Shown: positions 1 to 9,148, counted from the first letter of the stretch. The stretch: DNA of 64,000 nt from Cryobacterium sp. (GCA_019639015.1 JAHBSS010000003.1:1-64000); one strand, 5' to 3'. The notes: a model not told the origin generated them from the letters alone. Numbers and translations: made by a program.

Positions 1-809
1 CCGACTTGGCAGACGACGTTCGTCATCCCGACCAGGGCAATGTCGCTCATGATCTCGCGACGGCCGGCGACCCAACCAACTCGCCAGCCAATCATCCGCA
101 ACTCTTTCGAGGCGGAACCGACCGTGATAACCCGATCCGAAAGTCCCGGATGCGATGCCGGGTTCAGTGCCGGCTTGCGGTCGAAGCGGATGCGCTCCAT
201 CGCGGCGTCGTAGAGCACCCAAGCTCCGTACTTCGCCACCGGCTCGGCGAGGGCATCCAAATGGGTTTGATCGAAGACCATTCCGGTTGGCATCGCCGGA
301 CCCATAAGCAACACGGCGGCAGTTTTCGGACCAACGGCGGCTGCGAGTCGCGCGGGATCGGTGCGCCAACCCTCCGCGGTCGGTTCGGATGGCACGTGCA
401 CCGGCACGGCACCGGCAAGCCGGATCCGGTTGACGAGCCCAGCATAAATCGGGTCAGCAATAACGACCTCTGAGCCCGGTTCAGTTATCGCGAGCAAAGA
501 ATTCAGGATGCCGTTGAGGCCACCGGCAACGCTAACGACCTCGGTCGCCGGGTCATATCGTCTGCCGCTCAACTTCTCTATGTGCGTTGAAATCGCTTCC
601 CGCAAATCGCGATGACCCTCGAACGGCAGGTAACTGTTGGCAGAGTCATCGTCGATCGCATTACGCGTTACCTCGAGCGCGATTGTTGGCGGGCGCAAGT
701 CGGTGTCGAGGTTTTCGAGGCGAAGCATCCCAGGGTCTGCGACCGCATCCGCGTGGTCACCAACCTCGTTGACGCCGATACCGGGAATGTGCTGCAAACG
801 ACTAACCAT
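1..809 (-). CDS. Pyridoxal-phosphate aminotransferase, class I/II (3' end beyond window)
   Basis: I translated this frame by hand; it stays open from the ATG at 809 to the left edge, so the C-terminus is missing. It encodes a fold-type I PLP enzyme: the N-terminal part has the substrate-arm sequence NSYLPFEGHRDLREAIS, then a helix of the type VVSVAGGLNGILNSLL, the PLP-stacking segment YDAAMERIRFD, and the Schiff-base lysine in SASKELRMIGWRVGW. That last motif is the classical SxSKxxxMxGWRxG of the aspartate/kynurenine/methionine aminotransferase group. An AGGA lies 8 bases before the ATG. It diverges from the hydrolase at 947, leaving about 135 bases for both promoters. The amino-donor specificity cannot be told from the sequence. 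Confidence 0.88.
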   Translation of the reverse strand, partial: MVSRLQHIPGIGVNEVGDHADAVADPGMLRLENLDTDLRPPTIALEVTRNAIDDDSANSYLPFEGHRDLREAISTHIEKLSGRRYDPATEVVSVAGGLNGILNSLLAITEPGSEVVIADPIYAGLVNRIRLAGAVPVHVPSEPTAEGWRTDPARLAAAVGPKTAAVLLMGPAMPTGMVFDQTHLDALAEPVAKYGAWVLYDAAMERIRFDRKPALNPASHPGLSDRVITVGSASKELRMIGWRVGWVAGRREIMSDIALVGMTNVVCQV

Positions 810-946
810 GATTCATTCCTAGCACTTGTCGATTTCTGAGTCGAAGACGCGGTTGCTACTACCCGTAACGCTTGCTCCCGGTGGTGGCGAACAACCCGCG
901 ACTCTTCCGTTTCTAAAACGTTCAATTGTTCGGGCAGGATTGGAGA

Positions 947-1780
947 GTGAAAGACCCGGATGATCTAGGCGCTTGGTTCGACGCGCTTTTTGAATGGGAT
1001 GCCAAGCGTGCCCCGGAGCTCGGCGTTCAATTCGAGACCTTGCGTTACGGTGATTCGCCGGATCAGGAGTTAGACCTTTGGAGTAGCGAACTCGATGTTA
1101 GTGAACTCGTCGGTAGTGAACTCGGGAGTAGCGAACGCCGCGGACCGGTGCTCATAAGCATTCACGGCGGTTATTTTCTGCAAGATTACGATCGGTCTTT
1201 GCACAACCCGATCTCAAGGCAACTTGCCGCCGAAGGGTTCACCGTCGCGAACATCGAGTATCGCAGGGGAGCATCGGGTCGGGAAGCGACTCTCAATGAC
1301 ATTGTCACGGCCTTGGATGCCGCGGCCGCTCGAACCGGCTCCAACGAGATTGCGGTGTTCGGGCACTCCGCTGGAGGTTACCTCGCCGCGCAACTGGCAA
1401 CGCATCCGAAAGTTTCCCTCGTGATCCCACTAGCACCGGTCAGCGACCTCGCCGAAGCCTCGATCGAAGGTTGGGATGAAGGCGGAATCGCACTTTGGCT
1501 CGGGGGAGAGCCAAGCGAAAACACCGACCTCTACGCGCAAGCCGACTTGAAAAATCAAGTTGCGGGCAAAGCAACGCGAATCGTCATCCACGGCACCGAT
1601 GACACGGCGGTTGCTGTCGAGCAATCGAGGCGGCTTGTTGAAGCTTGGCGCGAAGCCGGCGTCGAAAGCGATTATCTCGAATTGCCCGGCGAGGGTCACT
1701 ACGGCTATCTAGATCCGCGAGAGCCTGCATTTAAAGTGCTGCGAGACCAATTAGTAAGTTGGCGAAACACGTTGGGCTAA
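947..1780 (+). CDS. Alpha/beta hydrolase, kynurenine-formamidase-like
   Basis: Cytoplasmic serine hydrolase of about 277 residues. It has the oxyanion-hole motif HGGYF (about residue 73), the nucleophile elbow GHSAGG (Ser about 141), the acid loop HGTDDTAV and the late histidine in GEGHYGY, so the triad is complete. HGG(Y/W) and the overall length match the arylformamidase/BD-FAE esterase group, but the true ester or amide substrate is unknown. I chose the GTG at 947 because an AGGA lies 8 bases upstream; a TTG at 926 is in frame but has no ribosome site. Between the first strands and HGG lies an in-frame pentapeptide repeat (see 1082-1141). It converges with the next gene, and the two stop codons share the four bases 1777-1780. 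Confidence 0.85.
   Translation: MKDPDDLGAWFDALFEWDAKRAPELGVQFETLRYGDSPDQELDLWSSELDVSELVGSELGSSERRGPVLISIHGGYFLQDYDRSLHNPISRQLAAEGFTVANIEYRRGASGREATLNDIVTALDAAAARTGSNEIAVFGHSAGGYLAAQLATHPKVSLVIPLAPVSDLAEASIEGWDEGGIALWLGGEPSENTDLYAQADLKNQVAGKATRIVIHGTDDTAVAVEQSRRLVEAWREAGVESDYLELPGEGHYGYLDPREPAFKVLRDQLVSWRNTLG
1082..1141 (+). repeat. In-frame 15-bp tandem repeat (4 units) inside the hydrolase gene
   Basis: Four 15-base units built on AGT/AGC GAA CTC, encoding SSELD, VSELV, GSELG and SSERR. The period is a whole number of codons, so copy-number change would lengthen or shorten an acidic surface loop just before the oxyanion-hole motif without breaking the frame. Confidence 0.85.
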
Positions 1781-2793
1781 GACTTCGGGTGCGCTTCGAA
1801 GAAATCCCAAATAGTCTGGGTCGCGTCGAGGGCTTGTGACGGTTGGTGCTTCACGCCGCTAGGCCGATCCGGTTTCAGTGGGGCGCCCGGCCAGCCGTGT
1901 TCGGCATCCGCAATCGTGATGAGCTCAACAGCGCGACCGTCTGGGCAGGTTGCAATCGAAGTTGTGACAACTCCATGGCTTGATGTTGTCGGGGAGTCGC
2001 ACTGGTCGGTCGAGCGCCAAGCCGAAATGACATCTTCAACCGGCGGGCCATCGATCGACGCGACGCCTTCCCCCTTACTGCCATCGAAGGGGATGTTCGT
2101 GTCTTGAAGCCCGTGAATGTGGATGACGGACACCGGTGACGGGTTGTCGCAAGAAGTGAGCATCGTGCCAGAAGTTGGGCCAATTGCGGCAAAGATGTCG
2201 GTCTCGCAAGCGAGCGTGTAACTCAAAATCGCGCCGTTACTCATTCCGGCTGCGTAGATGCGATTCGGGTCGATTGAAAGTTTGGATTGGATCGTTTTGA
2301 CCACTTGCGAGACAAAGCCAACATCATCCACCCCGGTTCGGCCGGACTGACCGCAACAATTCGGGTCGGAACCGTTCGGGCCATCAACATTCCAAGCCGG
2401 GATGACCTCACCGAGTCCGTCTGGATACGCAACAACGAAACCTTGAGACTGCGCCAAGCGATCCCAACCGTAAGACTTCTCGGCTTGCTCACCGCTACCG
2501 CCACCGCCGTGCAGCATGACTACAAGCGGCGCCGACTCCGGCAAATTCCGGGGCACGAACACGCGGTAAGTACGCTCTTGACCGTCCCAAAGCATCGAGT
2601 AACTGTGCGATCCAACCGGTAATCCAGCTCCAGCGTCATTGCCCTCGGCAGGCGAACTCGCCGACGGCGTTGCCGCCTCGGGTTCCGAGTTCACCCGCGG
2701 GAGAGTTGTGGCAACTAGCCACACGATCAAGGCGATCGTGCTTGCCCCAGCGACTGCAGCTATCAGCCAGACCCATTCACGCGTTTTTGTCAT
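1777..2793 (-). CDS. Secreted or membrane-anchored PHB-depolymerase/feruloyl-esterase family hydrolase (LpqC-like)
   Basis: About 338 residues. An N-terminal hydrophobic helix (about residues 8-31) is followed by a low-complexity Ala/Ser/Glu linker, so the catalytic domain should lie outside the membrane. The domain has VVMLHGGGGSG (oxyanion hole), the paired-cysteine region around DPNCCGQSGRTGVDDVGF, the nucleophile motif GMSNG and a late DAEHGW histidine, as in the esterase family PF10503 that includes PHB depolymerases, feruloyl esterases and mycobacterial LpqC. The natural substrate is unknown. The ATG at 2793 is preferred to a TTG two codons upstream; no strong ribosome site is visible for either. 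Confidence 0.85.
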   Translation of the reverse strand: MTKTREWVWLIAAVAGASTIALIVWLVATTLPRVNSEPEAATPSASSPAEGNDAGAGLPVGSHSYSMLWDGQERTYRVFVPRNLPESAPLVVMLHGGGGSGEQAEKSYGWDRLAQSQGFVVAYPDGLGEVIPAWNVDGPNGSDPNCCGQSGRTGVDDVGFVSQVVKTIQSKLSIDPNRIYAAGMSNGAILSYTLACETDIFAAIGPTSGTMLTSCDNPSPVSVIHIHGLQDTNIPFDGSKGEGVASIDGPPVEDVISAWRSTDQCDSPTTSSHGVVTTSIATCPDGRAVELITIADAEHGWPGAPLKPDRPSGVKHQPSQALDATQTIWDFFEAHPKS

Positions 2794-2855
2794 AGCCAAG
2801 TTCTAAAACCGCTTGCTATGAGTTTTCTATGTGAAGCCTATGGCTCAAGTGCTTC

Positions 2856-3626
2856 CTAGTTCGAGATATCCAGTGGCAAGAGCGCGGCTCGCTTCGGCCT
2901 TCTGCCGTCACCGGAAGAACGGCCCGTAAGCCTGCGACCGAGCCAAGGAAACACGAACTTTGCCCAATACACAACCCCATTTGGGCGCTTTATCGGTGGT
3001 GGTTCCGGGCCCCAATTGGGGATCTCAACACCTAGAGCGGTGAGTACGTTTTCAGCAACTTTCTGATGACCGAGTGCATTCAAATGCAACTTATCAATCG
3101 ACCAGAATCGCAAATCGGTGAGGGAATCATCCGCCCAGTTATCGACAAACGTGACACCGGAAGAAGGGATGTGCTTCCGCACTTCAACCGCGAGTGCGTC
3201 TCCGCGTTCTTTCAATTTGGCACCGAGGGGCAAATGCTTTGTGGGATCACCGCCACTTAGAAGCAAGACGTGAATGCCAGCATCTACTGCCTTTTGGGCA
3301 GCCGCGCAAAGCTCACCCGCAACCCACTCGATCGTGACCTTTGGTCGCATGATGTCGTTTCCGCCACCGTTCATGCTGAGCAGTTCAGGCTTTAGAGCAA
3401 TTGCCGCATCCAATTGCTCGTCGAGAATCGGTCCAAGCAACCGCCCCCGAATTGCTAGGTTCGCGTAACCGAAAGGCCGTTTGGCACCACGCTTCTTCGC
3501 TGCAAGCGCCAATCCCGCCGCCACCAAGTCGGCCCAACCGCGAACCTCGCCGCTTGGCAAAGGATCGCCTAGGCCTTCGGTGAAGCTGTCACCGATTGCC
3601 GCAAAGCTTTCAAAATCCACAAACAA
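2856..3626 (-). CDS. SGNH/GDSL hydrolase
   Basis: A 256-residue SGNH esterase/lipase fold without a signal peptide. Block I is AIGDSFTEGLGD with the nucleophilic serine near the N-terminus, block III is MNGGGNDIM (oxyanion asparagine), and block V is IDKLHLNALGH with the catalytic Asp and His. The C-terminal 50 residues are basic and contain a WAKFVFPWLGRRL stretch that may touch the membrane. The start is probably the TTG at 3626, with GGTGA a few bases upstream; a GTG two codons later is possible. It is divergent from the reductase at 3669. The substrate is unknown. Confidence 0.85.
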   Translation of the reverse strand: MFVDFESFAAIGDSFTEGLGDPLPSGEVRGWADLVAAGLALAAKKRGAKRPFGYANLAIRGRLLGPILDEQLDAAIALKPELLSMNGGGNDIMRPKVTIEWVAGELCAAAQKAVDAGIHVLLLSGGDPTKHLPLGAKLKERGDALAVEVRKHIPSSGVTFVDNWADDSLTDLRFWSIDKLHLNALGHQKVAENVLTALGVEIPNWGPEPPPIKRPNGVVYWAKFVFPWLGRRLTGRSSGDGRRPKRAALLPLDISN

Positions 3627-3668
3627 AATTTCACCACAATGGGCGACTCGAAACTAAACTCAGCGAGC

Positions 3669-4718
3669 ATGAGCAACAAAGACGATCAGGTCCTGGTCAC
3701 CGGCGGTAGCGGATTTCTTGGCGTGCACTGCGTCGCCGCTCTCCTAAACGAGGGCTTCAAAGTTCGAACCACAATTCGTGACCTCAAGCGCGAGTCTGAA
3801 GTTTTGGCGATGCTTGATCGAGCCGGGGTTGATCCAAACGGGCGACTTGAATTCGCAAAGGCAGAACTTCTCTCCGATTCCGGTTGGGCAGCCGCGGCTG
3901 AAGGATGCCGTTTCGTTTTGCATGTGGCGTCTCCATTTCCTGCTCGCGAACCTAAAGACGAAAACGAAATAATCCGGCCGGCGAGGGAAGGCGCTTTAAG
4001 AGTTCTAGCGGCGGCCCGCGATGCCGGAGCAGAAAGAGTTGTGCTCACTTCTTCCTTTGCCGCAATTGGTTATGGCAAGCCGCCAATTGATCGCCCTTAC
4101 ACCGAGGAGGATTGGACGGATCCAAGCGGAAAGGTGAGCACCTACGTTAAATCCAAGACTTTGGCAGAGCAAGCTGCTTGGGACTTTATCGAGCGCGAAG
4201 GTGGCAAACTTCAACTCGCGGTCGTGAACCCGGTTGGCATCCTGGGTCCGGTTCTCGGAAAAGACCTCTCGACCTCAATCGACCTCGTGCTTAGGCTCCT
4301 GAAAGGCAAGGTGCCCGGGTTGCCGAAGATGTCTTTCGGGCTTGTGGATGTCCGGGATGTCGCTGACTTACACATTCGAGCGATGACTAACCCGGCCGCC
4401 AACGGCGAACGGTTCTTGGCTGTCGCAGACGAAGTGATGCTAATTCCGGATGTCGCGAGGATTCTGAGAGAAGATCTGGGCGCCGCAGCCAACCGGGTTC
4501 CAAAGCTCGTACTCCCAGACTTGTTAGTGAAACTCGCCGCCGTCTTCGACCCGTCACTGAAAGACGTCGCCGACCGCCTTGGCAATCATCGAGAAGTTTC
4601 AAACGCGAAAGCGAAGAAGCTGCTTGGTTGGAAACCGAGATCAAACGAAGAGCTAATTCTTGCTACTGCACAAAGCCTCATCGATCTTGGACTGGTTCCC
4701 GGCGGGCAAACCGCTTAG
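3669..4718 (+). CDS. NAD(P)-dependent epimerase/reductase, dihydroflavonol-4-reductase-like
   Basis: Extended short-chain dehydrogenase of about 349 residues. The dinucleotide-binding loop TGGSGFLG is at the N-terminus, SSFAAIGYG supplies the catalytic serine and STYVKSK the Tyr-x3-Lys pair. The closest group by motif layout is the NAD-dependent epimerases of the dihydroflavonol reductase/cinnamyl-alcohol type, which in bacteria reduce diverse aldehydes and ketones; the substrate is not predictable here. An in-frame ATG at 3639 would leave only 12 bases to the divergent SGNH gene, so I prefer 3669. A riboswitch follows directly after the stop. Confidence 0.82.
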   Translation: MSNKDDQVLVTGGSGFLGVHCVAALLNEGFKVRTTIRDLKRESEVLAMLDRAGVDPNGRLEFAKAELLSDSGWAAAAEGCRFVLHVASPFPAREPKDENEIIRPAREGALRVLAAARDAGAERVVLTSSFAAIGYGKPPIDRPYTEEDWTDPSGKVSTYVKSKTLAEQAAWDFIEREGGKLQLAVVNPVGILGPVLGKDLSTSIDLVLRLLKGKVPGLPKMSFGLVDVRDVADLHIRAMTNPAANGERFLAVADEVMLIPDVARILREDLGAAANRVPKLVLPDLLVKLAAVFDPSLKDVADRLGNHREVSNAKAKKLLGWKPRSNEELILATAQSLIDLGLVPGGQTA

Positions 4719-4754
4719 GCTCGATAATCGAACAGAAAACTAAATATCGCCGAA

Positions 4755-4940
4755 GAGTCGGAGCGGGAGAGTCCCGCAAGGGCGCCGTAGATGCAATCCC
4801 TCCCCGGGAAACTTTCAGGCCACCGCACCGCCCCGACAAGGCAACTCTGGAAACGGCCGAAAAGCCCGCCTACGGTGCAAGACCAAAACCCGAAAGGGAA
4901 GGTCGAATCTCTCAGGCCCAAAGACAGAGCGGGGAGGAAA
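4755..4940 (+). promoter_or_regulatory. Glycine riboswitch, tandem aptamers, controlling sdaA
   Basis: The 250-base leader of sdaA contains both conserved core halves of glycine aptamers twice: GGGAGAG ... GCGCCGTAGATGCAA ... AAACTTTCAGGC in the first unit, and CGCCTACGGTGCAAGACC ... GGTCGAATCTCTCAGGC ... AAAGACAGAG in the second, ending at GGGGAGG about 35 bases before the sdaA ATG. This matches the class that senses glycine. The leader probably turns on serine deamination when glycine (interconvertible with serine) is plentiful. I see no clear intrinsic terminator, so control may act on translation or on Rho access. Confidence 0.92.
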
Positions 4941-4973
4941 CTTCAAACACCCAAGAGAACAAGGGAGTTCCTC

Positions 4974-6353
4974 ATGGCGATAAGTACCTTCGAGTTATTC
5001 AAGATCGGGCTAGGACCGTCGAGTTCACACACGACCGGGCCGATGCGCGCGGCAGCCGCATTCGCCGACGATCTTGTCCGGCAAGACCGCTTAAGTAGCG
5101 TGGCCGAACTGAAAGTGGATTTGTATGGTTCGCTTGCTGCTACTGGACGCGGACACGGTACGTTCTTGGCGGTGCTCCTTGGTCTTGAGGGTAACCTTCC
5201 AGATCAGATCTTTCCGGATGCCGTCGAGCGTCGAGCGGCGGAGCTTGCCGAGACCGGCGAACTAATGCTTGCCGGAGTAACACCGGTCAACTTCCGCGAG
5301 TCCGACATCACGCTTCACCCGCGCGAAGTATTGCCTACCCACACAAACGGCGTGACGTTTGCCGTGCTCGATGCGGCTGGCGAGCCCATTTACGCGCAAA
5401 CGTTCTTTTCGATCGGAGGTGGTTTCATCATCCGGGAAGGTGAAGACCCAAACCGTTCCGACGACTCTGAAGTCGAATTCCCATTCTCAACGGCCGCCGA
5501 ACTTCTAGAACATTGTGAACGCGAAAATTTGTCGTTCAGCGGAGTCATGCTCCGAAACGAACTTTCTAAGTTTTCTGAAGCTGACATCCGCCGCAGGTTA
5601 CTTGAAATTCGGGATGCAATGGAGGCTTGCGTAGACTCGGCGATTTCTAGGCCCGGTGTGCTCCCTGGCGGACTTGAGGTTCGCCGGAGGGCTACCGGTT
5701 GGCACGAGCGACTTATGAAGGAAGACCCGAATCAGTCTCCGGAGTTTTGGCAAGAGTGGGTAAATTTTGTCGCGCTCGCTGTGAATGAAGAGAACGCATC
5801 CGGTGGACGAGTTGTGACGGCGCCAACGAACGGTGCCGCCGGAATCATTCCTGCCGTGCTTTTCTACGCAACCCACTACGGTTCACTTGCCAAGGCAAGT
5901 CAAGAAGAAAAGGATGACGCTACCGTGCGCTTCTTGCTCGCGGCGGCGGCAGTCGGAGTGCTCTACAAAAAGGGCGCATCAATTTCGGGCGCCGAAATGG
6001 GTTGCCAGGGTGAAGTTGGTTCTGCGTCATCAATGGCCGCTGCCGGACTTGCCGAAGTTCTCGGCGGAACCATCGAACAAGTCGAGAATGCGGCCGAAAT
6101 CGCAATGGAGCACAATCTCGGATTAACGTGCGATCCGGTTGGTGGCCTAGTTCAGATCCCGTGTATCGAACGAAACGCTATCGCCGCGAGCAAGGCGATT
6201 AACGCCGCGAAAATGGCGCTCTGGGGTGATGGCGAGCACAAGGTTTCTTTGGATCAAGTAATCGCAACAATGAAACAAACCGGCCTAGACATGAACTCGA
6301 TCTACAAAGAAACCAGTATGGGCGGCCTCGCCGTCAACGTTGTTGAGTGTTAG
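4974..6353 (+). CDS. sdaA: L-serine ammonia-lyase (single-chain, iron-sulfur)
   Basis: A 459-residue cytoplasmic enzyme converting L-serine to pyruvate and ammonia with a labile [4Fe-4S] cluster. The N-terminal beta domain starts with the signature [19 protein letters not shown], and the C-terminal alpha domain carries the cluster cysteines in [20 protein letters not shown] and [19 protein letters not shown]. Alpha and beta parts are fused as in the E. coli SdaA type. I took the ATG at 4974, which has GGGAG 8 bases upstream and starts exactly at the conserved N-terminus; the open frame upstream is the riboswitch leader. The stop overlaps that of the convergent cytochrome gene by four bases. 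Confidence 0.96.
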   Translation: MAISTFELFKIGLGPSSSHTTGPMRAAAAFADDLVRQDRLSSVAELKVDLYGSLAATGRGHGTFLAVLLGLEGNLPDQIFPDAVERRAAELAETGELMLAGVTPVNFRESDITLHPREVLPTHTNGVTFAVLDAAGEPIYAQTFFSIGGGFIIREGEDPNRSDDSEVEFPFSTAAELLEHCERENLSFSGVMLRNELSKFSEADIRRRLLEIRDAMEACVDSAISRPGVLPGGLEVRRRATGWHERLMKEDPNQSPEFWQEWVNFVALAVNEENASGGRVVTAPTNGAAGIIPAVLFYATHYGSLAKASQEEKDDATVRFLLAAAAVGVLYKKGASISGAEMGCQGEVGSASSMAAAGLAEVLGGTIEQVENAAEIAMEHNLGLTCDPVGGLVQIPCIERNAIAASKAINAAKMALWGDGEHKVSLDQVIATMKQTGLDMNSIYKETSMGGLAVNVVEC

Positions 6354-7270
6354 CGCCTAACTTTTCCGCCGAGGCTTGCGATCATCGTCAAGATTGACGG
6401 CCGAAGCGCAACCCATGCGACAGCCATAACCACGATTGATACGCCGAACCAAATGAGTCCGAGCCAAGAATCGTCGTTTCGGATGGCATACATGTGATTG
6501 AGGTTGTTTATCGCACCGGTCGTGAGCACCAAAAATACGTGCACGAAGATGAAAAGCAAGAAGTAAAGCATTATCGGAAAATGCAAGAGCCGCGCGAGGT
6601 TTACCGGATAAATCCGCTCGATCGGTTTGAACCTATCGGCTAACCCCGGCACCATTCGCAAGCCGGTGATGATCGCGAGCGGCGCGGCGATAAACACGGT
6701 CGCAAAATAGGCGAGCACTTGAAGGGCGTTGTAGTTGACCCAACCGGTTTCGGCGGGCCAATGCAGTGAGGCGTATTGGATCGCGGTCGAAAGTGCGTGT
6801 GGAAACACGTCCCAACTGCGGGGCACTATCCGAACCCATTGATCTGTAACGAACAGCAAGACGTAAAACACGATCCCGTTCAGCAACCAAAGCGTGTCAA
6901 TTCCTACGTGGAACCAGTGATTCAAGCTGATCCGCACCGGTTCACCCTTTGTGCGCAATAAGCCGGTGTTGTTGCGGGTCCAGTAAGCGGCAGGGCGCTT
7001 AACCGTTCGGATCAAGATTCCAGACTTAATGACAAACAAGATGAAAAACGCGTTTAGAACGTGTTGCCAAGCAAGCCAAGCCGGAAAACCAGGGGTTGCG
7101 GTTTCGTTGGCGGGGTCTTTGCCCGGATACTGTTCAATGAAATCTGCGACTGCGGGCAGGCCGCGCAACCAGTTCGCAACAAGAACAACTACAACAAATG
7201 CGATAAGTAGCGCCGGAATCCACCAAACGAGTTTGAACCAACGGCTCTTTTTGAACTCGGCGAGACTCAT
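6350..7270 (-). CDS. Membrane cytochrome b/b6-type protein coupled to ETF
   Basis: A 306-residue integral membrane protein of the cytochrome b561 / hydrogenase-formate dehydrogenase cytochrome b superfamily. About five hydrophobic segments are visible (residues 14-34, 67-88, 125-145, 183-206, 228-250) plus a last one near 270-290. Candidate heme ligands lie in membrane segments: H70, H118/H121, H230 and H244. Its ATG overlaps the etfA stop (ATGA, 7267-7270), so it is translationally coupled to etfBA. The inference is that it passes electrons between the electron-transfer flavoprotein and the quinone pool; this is not a classical ETF-quinone oxidoreductase and the direction is unproven. Confidence 0.83.
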   Translation of the reverse strand: MSLAEFKKSRWFKLVWWIPALLIAFVVVVLVANWLRGLPAVADFIEQYPGKDPANETATPGFPAWLAWQHVLNAFFILFVIKSGILIRTVKRPAAYWTRNNTGLLRTKGEPVRISLNHWFHVGIDTLWLLNGIVFYVLLFVTDQWVRIVPRSWDVFPHALSTAIQYASLHWPAETGWVNYNALQVLAYFATVFIAAPLAIITGLRMVPGLADRFKPIERIYPVNLARLLHFPIMLYFLLFIFVHVFLVLTTGAINNLNHMYAIRNDDSWLGLIWFGVSIVVMAVAWVALRPSILTMIASLGGKVRR

Positions 7271-8217
7271 CCGTTCTTCCTCGCCTTCACCGCTTCAATG
7301 AACTGCGGAACAACCTCGAACAGATCGCCAACAACTCCGAAATCTGCGATGTCGAAGATTGGGGAGTTGGCATCCTTGTTGATCGCGACAATCGTCTTGG
7401 AGCTTTGCATTCCCGCGAGGTGCTGGATAGCGCCCGAGATTCCGACTGCAATGTAGAGGTTCGGTGAAACAGTGGTTCCGGTTTGACCAACTTGCATGTT
7501 GTGTTCGCAGTATCCGGCATCGACAGCTGCGCGACTGGCCCCGAGCGCGGCACCGAGCGTGTCGGCGAGTTCTTCCATGAGCGCAAACTTTTCTTTAGAC
7601 CCGAGACCGCGACCACCAGAAACGACAATGTCGGCGGCCGCAAGGCTCGGTCTTGCGCTCGCGGTAGTCGCCACTTCACGCGAGAGCACTTTGGTGGCAG
7701 GAGTCGAATCTGAAGCAATGTCGAGTTTGATGACTTCGCCGGCTGCGGCTGGGGCTGAACCTTCAACGGAATGCTCACGCAACGAAATCACTTGCACTCC
7801 CTTGCCGGAAGCCGTGACCGTGAACGCGCCACCGAACGCTTGCTGAGTTACGATTCCATCTTTGCTCAGACCGATCACGTCTGATTGGTAGGCGCCACCG
7901 ATTCGCACGGCAAGCCTTGCACCAGCTTCACGGGCGTCAGGGGAGGAGCCAACAATCACCGCGCTAGCGTTCGAATCTCTTGCGGCAGCAGCTAGTGCTG
8001 CAACTTGAGGCGTCACTAGTAATTCGTCGCCAGCGACTTCGGCTGAGTAAACCGTGGTTGCACCAAGCTTTCCGAGGGCGGGAGCGAGCTTGGAGGCATC
8101 CTTGCCAACTACGACAGCGCAGGGTTCGCCGAGGATCGCTGCCGCGGTTAGCTGCTCGGCGGTCGCCGCTGCGGGGGCACCATTAGTGATTTCTGCGAGG
8201 ACTAGAACTTTTGACAT
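7267..8217 (-). CDS. etfA: Electron transfer flavoprotein alpha subunit
   Basis: A 316-residue FAD-binding ETF subunit that takes electrons from acyl-CoA dehydrogenases. The C-terminal FAD domain has the family signature from [18 protein letters not shown] through [17 protein letters not shown] to [25 protein letters not shown] lies 7 bases before the ATG. It is 11 bases downstream of etfB and overlaps the cytochrome gene. The operon is divergent from the acyl-CoA dehydrogenase operon that it is expected to serve. Confidence 0.96.
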   Translation of the reverse strand: MSKVLVLAEITNGAPAAATAEQLTAAAILGEPCAVVVGKDASKLAPALGKLGATTVYSAEVAGDELLVTPQVAALAAAARDSNASAVIVGSSPDAREAGARLAVRIGGAYQSDVIGLSKDGIVTQQAFGGAFTVTASGKGVQVISLREHSVEGSAPAAAGEVIKLDIASDSTPATKVLSREVATTASARPSLAAADIVVSGGRGLGSKEKFALMEELADTLGAALGASRAAVDAGYCEHNMQVGQTGTTVSPNLYIAVGISGAIQHLAGMQSSKTIVAINKDANSPIFDIADFGVVGDLFEVVPQFIEAVKARKNG

Positions 8218-8228
8218 CGTTTTACTCC

Positions 8229-9005
8229 CTAAATCAGATTCGCTTTTGCGAGGTATTCGGCCAATTGCTTACCGGCTGAACCGTCGTCCTTGATGATCGT
8301 GCCACCTTCGCGCGGAGGTTTGGGTGTGACGGTTTCGACGACCGACCAGGAGTTTGCGCCGCCTACCCGATCGGCTTCAAGTGCAAGACTCGATAGCGCT
8401 AGTGACTCGACCGGCTTCTTCTTGGCCGCGAGAATTCCCTTGAAGTTTGGATACCTTGCCTCGGCAATTTGCTCAGTAACAGAAACAACTGCCGGCAGCG
8501 AAGCCGACACGACCGCGTGGCCGTTAGGCAGCATCCTCTCTCCTGATGCGATTGCGTCTTTCACTTCCAGAGTTCGCAAAAACGTCAGTTGGGAGAGCCC
8601 AAGGCGCTCCGCGAGCATTGCTGGAACTGCCGCGGTTCGTCCGTCAGTGGATTCATTCCCCGCGATTATCAGATCAAAGCCCTTGTCTTTCAGGGCGGCT
8701 GCAAGAGCGGCTGAAGTTTGCATCGCATCGGATCCGCCAAAACTGTCGTCAACGATGTGTATGCCGTCATCCGCCCCCATAGCAAGCGTCTTTCGGATTG
8801 CTTCAATCGCACCTGAAGGCCCCATGGTCACGACGGTAACTTCGCCGCCTTGGGCTTCTTTCAACTGAAGGCCGACCTCGACCGCTTTCTCGTTGATTTC
8901 ATCAACGACTTGGTCCTTAGTGCGATCAACCCGCTTGGTTGCCGCATCAATTTTGCGATCACTCCAGGTATCAGGAACTTGCTTTATGAGTACTGCAATC
9001 TTCAT
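8229..9005 (-). CDS. etfB: Electron transfer flavoprotein beta subunit
   Basis: A 258-residue AMP-binding ETF subunit, dimer partner of EtfA. It begins MKIAVLIKQVPDTWSDRKID and has the adenine-nucleotide region ETVVTMGP/AIRKTLAMGADDGIHI and the DLIIAGNESTDGRT loop. The frame is open further upstream, but GGAGG stands directly before the two adjacent ATGs, of which the second (9005) has workable spacing, and homology begins there. It is the first gene of the etfB-etfA-cytochrome operon, transcribed away from the catabolic operon across the palindrome at 9079-9096. Confidence 0.95.
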   Translation of the reverse strand: MKIAVLIKQVPDTWSDRKIDAATKRVDRTKDQVVDEINEKAVEVGLQLKEAQGGEVTVVTMGPSGAIEAIRKTLAMGADDGIHIVDDSFGGSDAMQTSAALAAALKDKGFDLIIAGNESTDGRTAAVPAMLAERLGLSQLTFLRTLEVKDAIASGERMLPNGHAVVSASLPAVVSVTEQIAEARYPNFKGILAAKKKPVESLALSSLALEADRVGGANSWSVVETVTPKPPREGGTIIKDDGSAGKQLAEYLAKANLI

Positions 9006-9078
9006 CATGCCTCCACTTCCAACTTCGATCATTTCACCCAAACCTGTGACGACTGTAACCGGTTGGCCATGCGCGATA

Positions 9079-9096
9079 TAGTTGGATGTCCAACTA
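9079..9096. promoter_or_regulatory. Perfect palindrome, probable operator between etfB and the acyl-CoA dehydrogenase operon
   Basis: TAGTTGGA-TG-TCCAACTA is an exact inverted repeat with 8-base arms and a 2-base centre, in the 143-base divergent intergenic region. The size and symmetry are typical of TetR-family operators, which commonly control acyl-CoA catabolism. It would allow one acyl-CoA-responsive repressor to control both operons. No regulator gene is encoded nearby. Confidence 0.65.
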
Positions 9097-9148
9097 AATC
9101 TTAGTTTGTCGGCAAACCACAATCACCTGCCGATTTCGAAAGGTTCCC

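Noticed and set aside
6..473. 155-codon plus-strand frame at the left edge
   Set aside because: It is antisense to the aminotransferase, whose conserved PLP motifs are on the minus strand; its own translation shows no family features.
4628..5098. Open frame of 156 codons (plus another extending sdaA upstream to 4791) across the sdaA leader
   Set aside because: The DNA is explained by the two glycine aptamers; protein homology starts only at the ATG at 4974, which has a good ribosome site.
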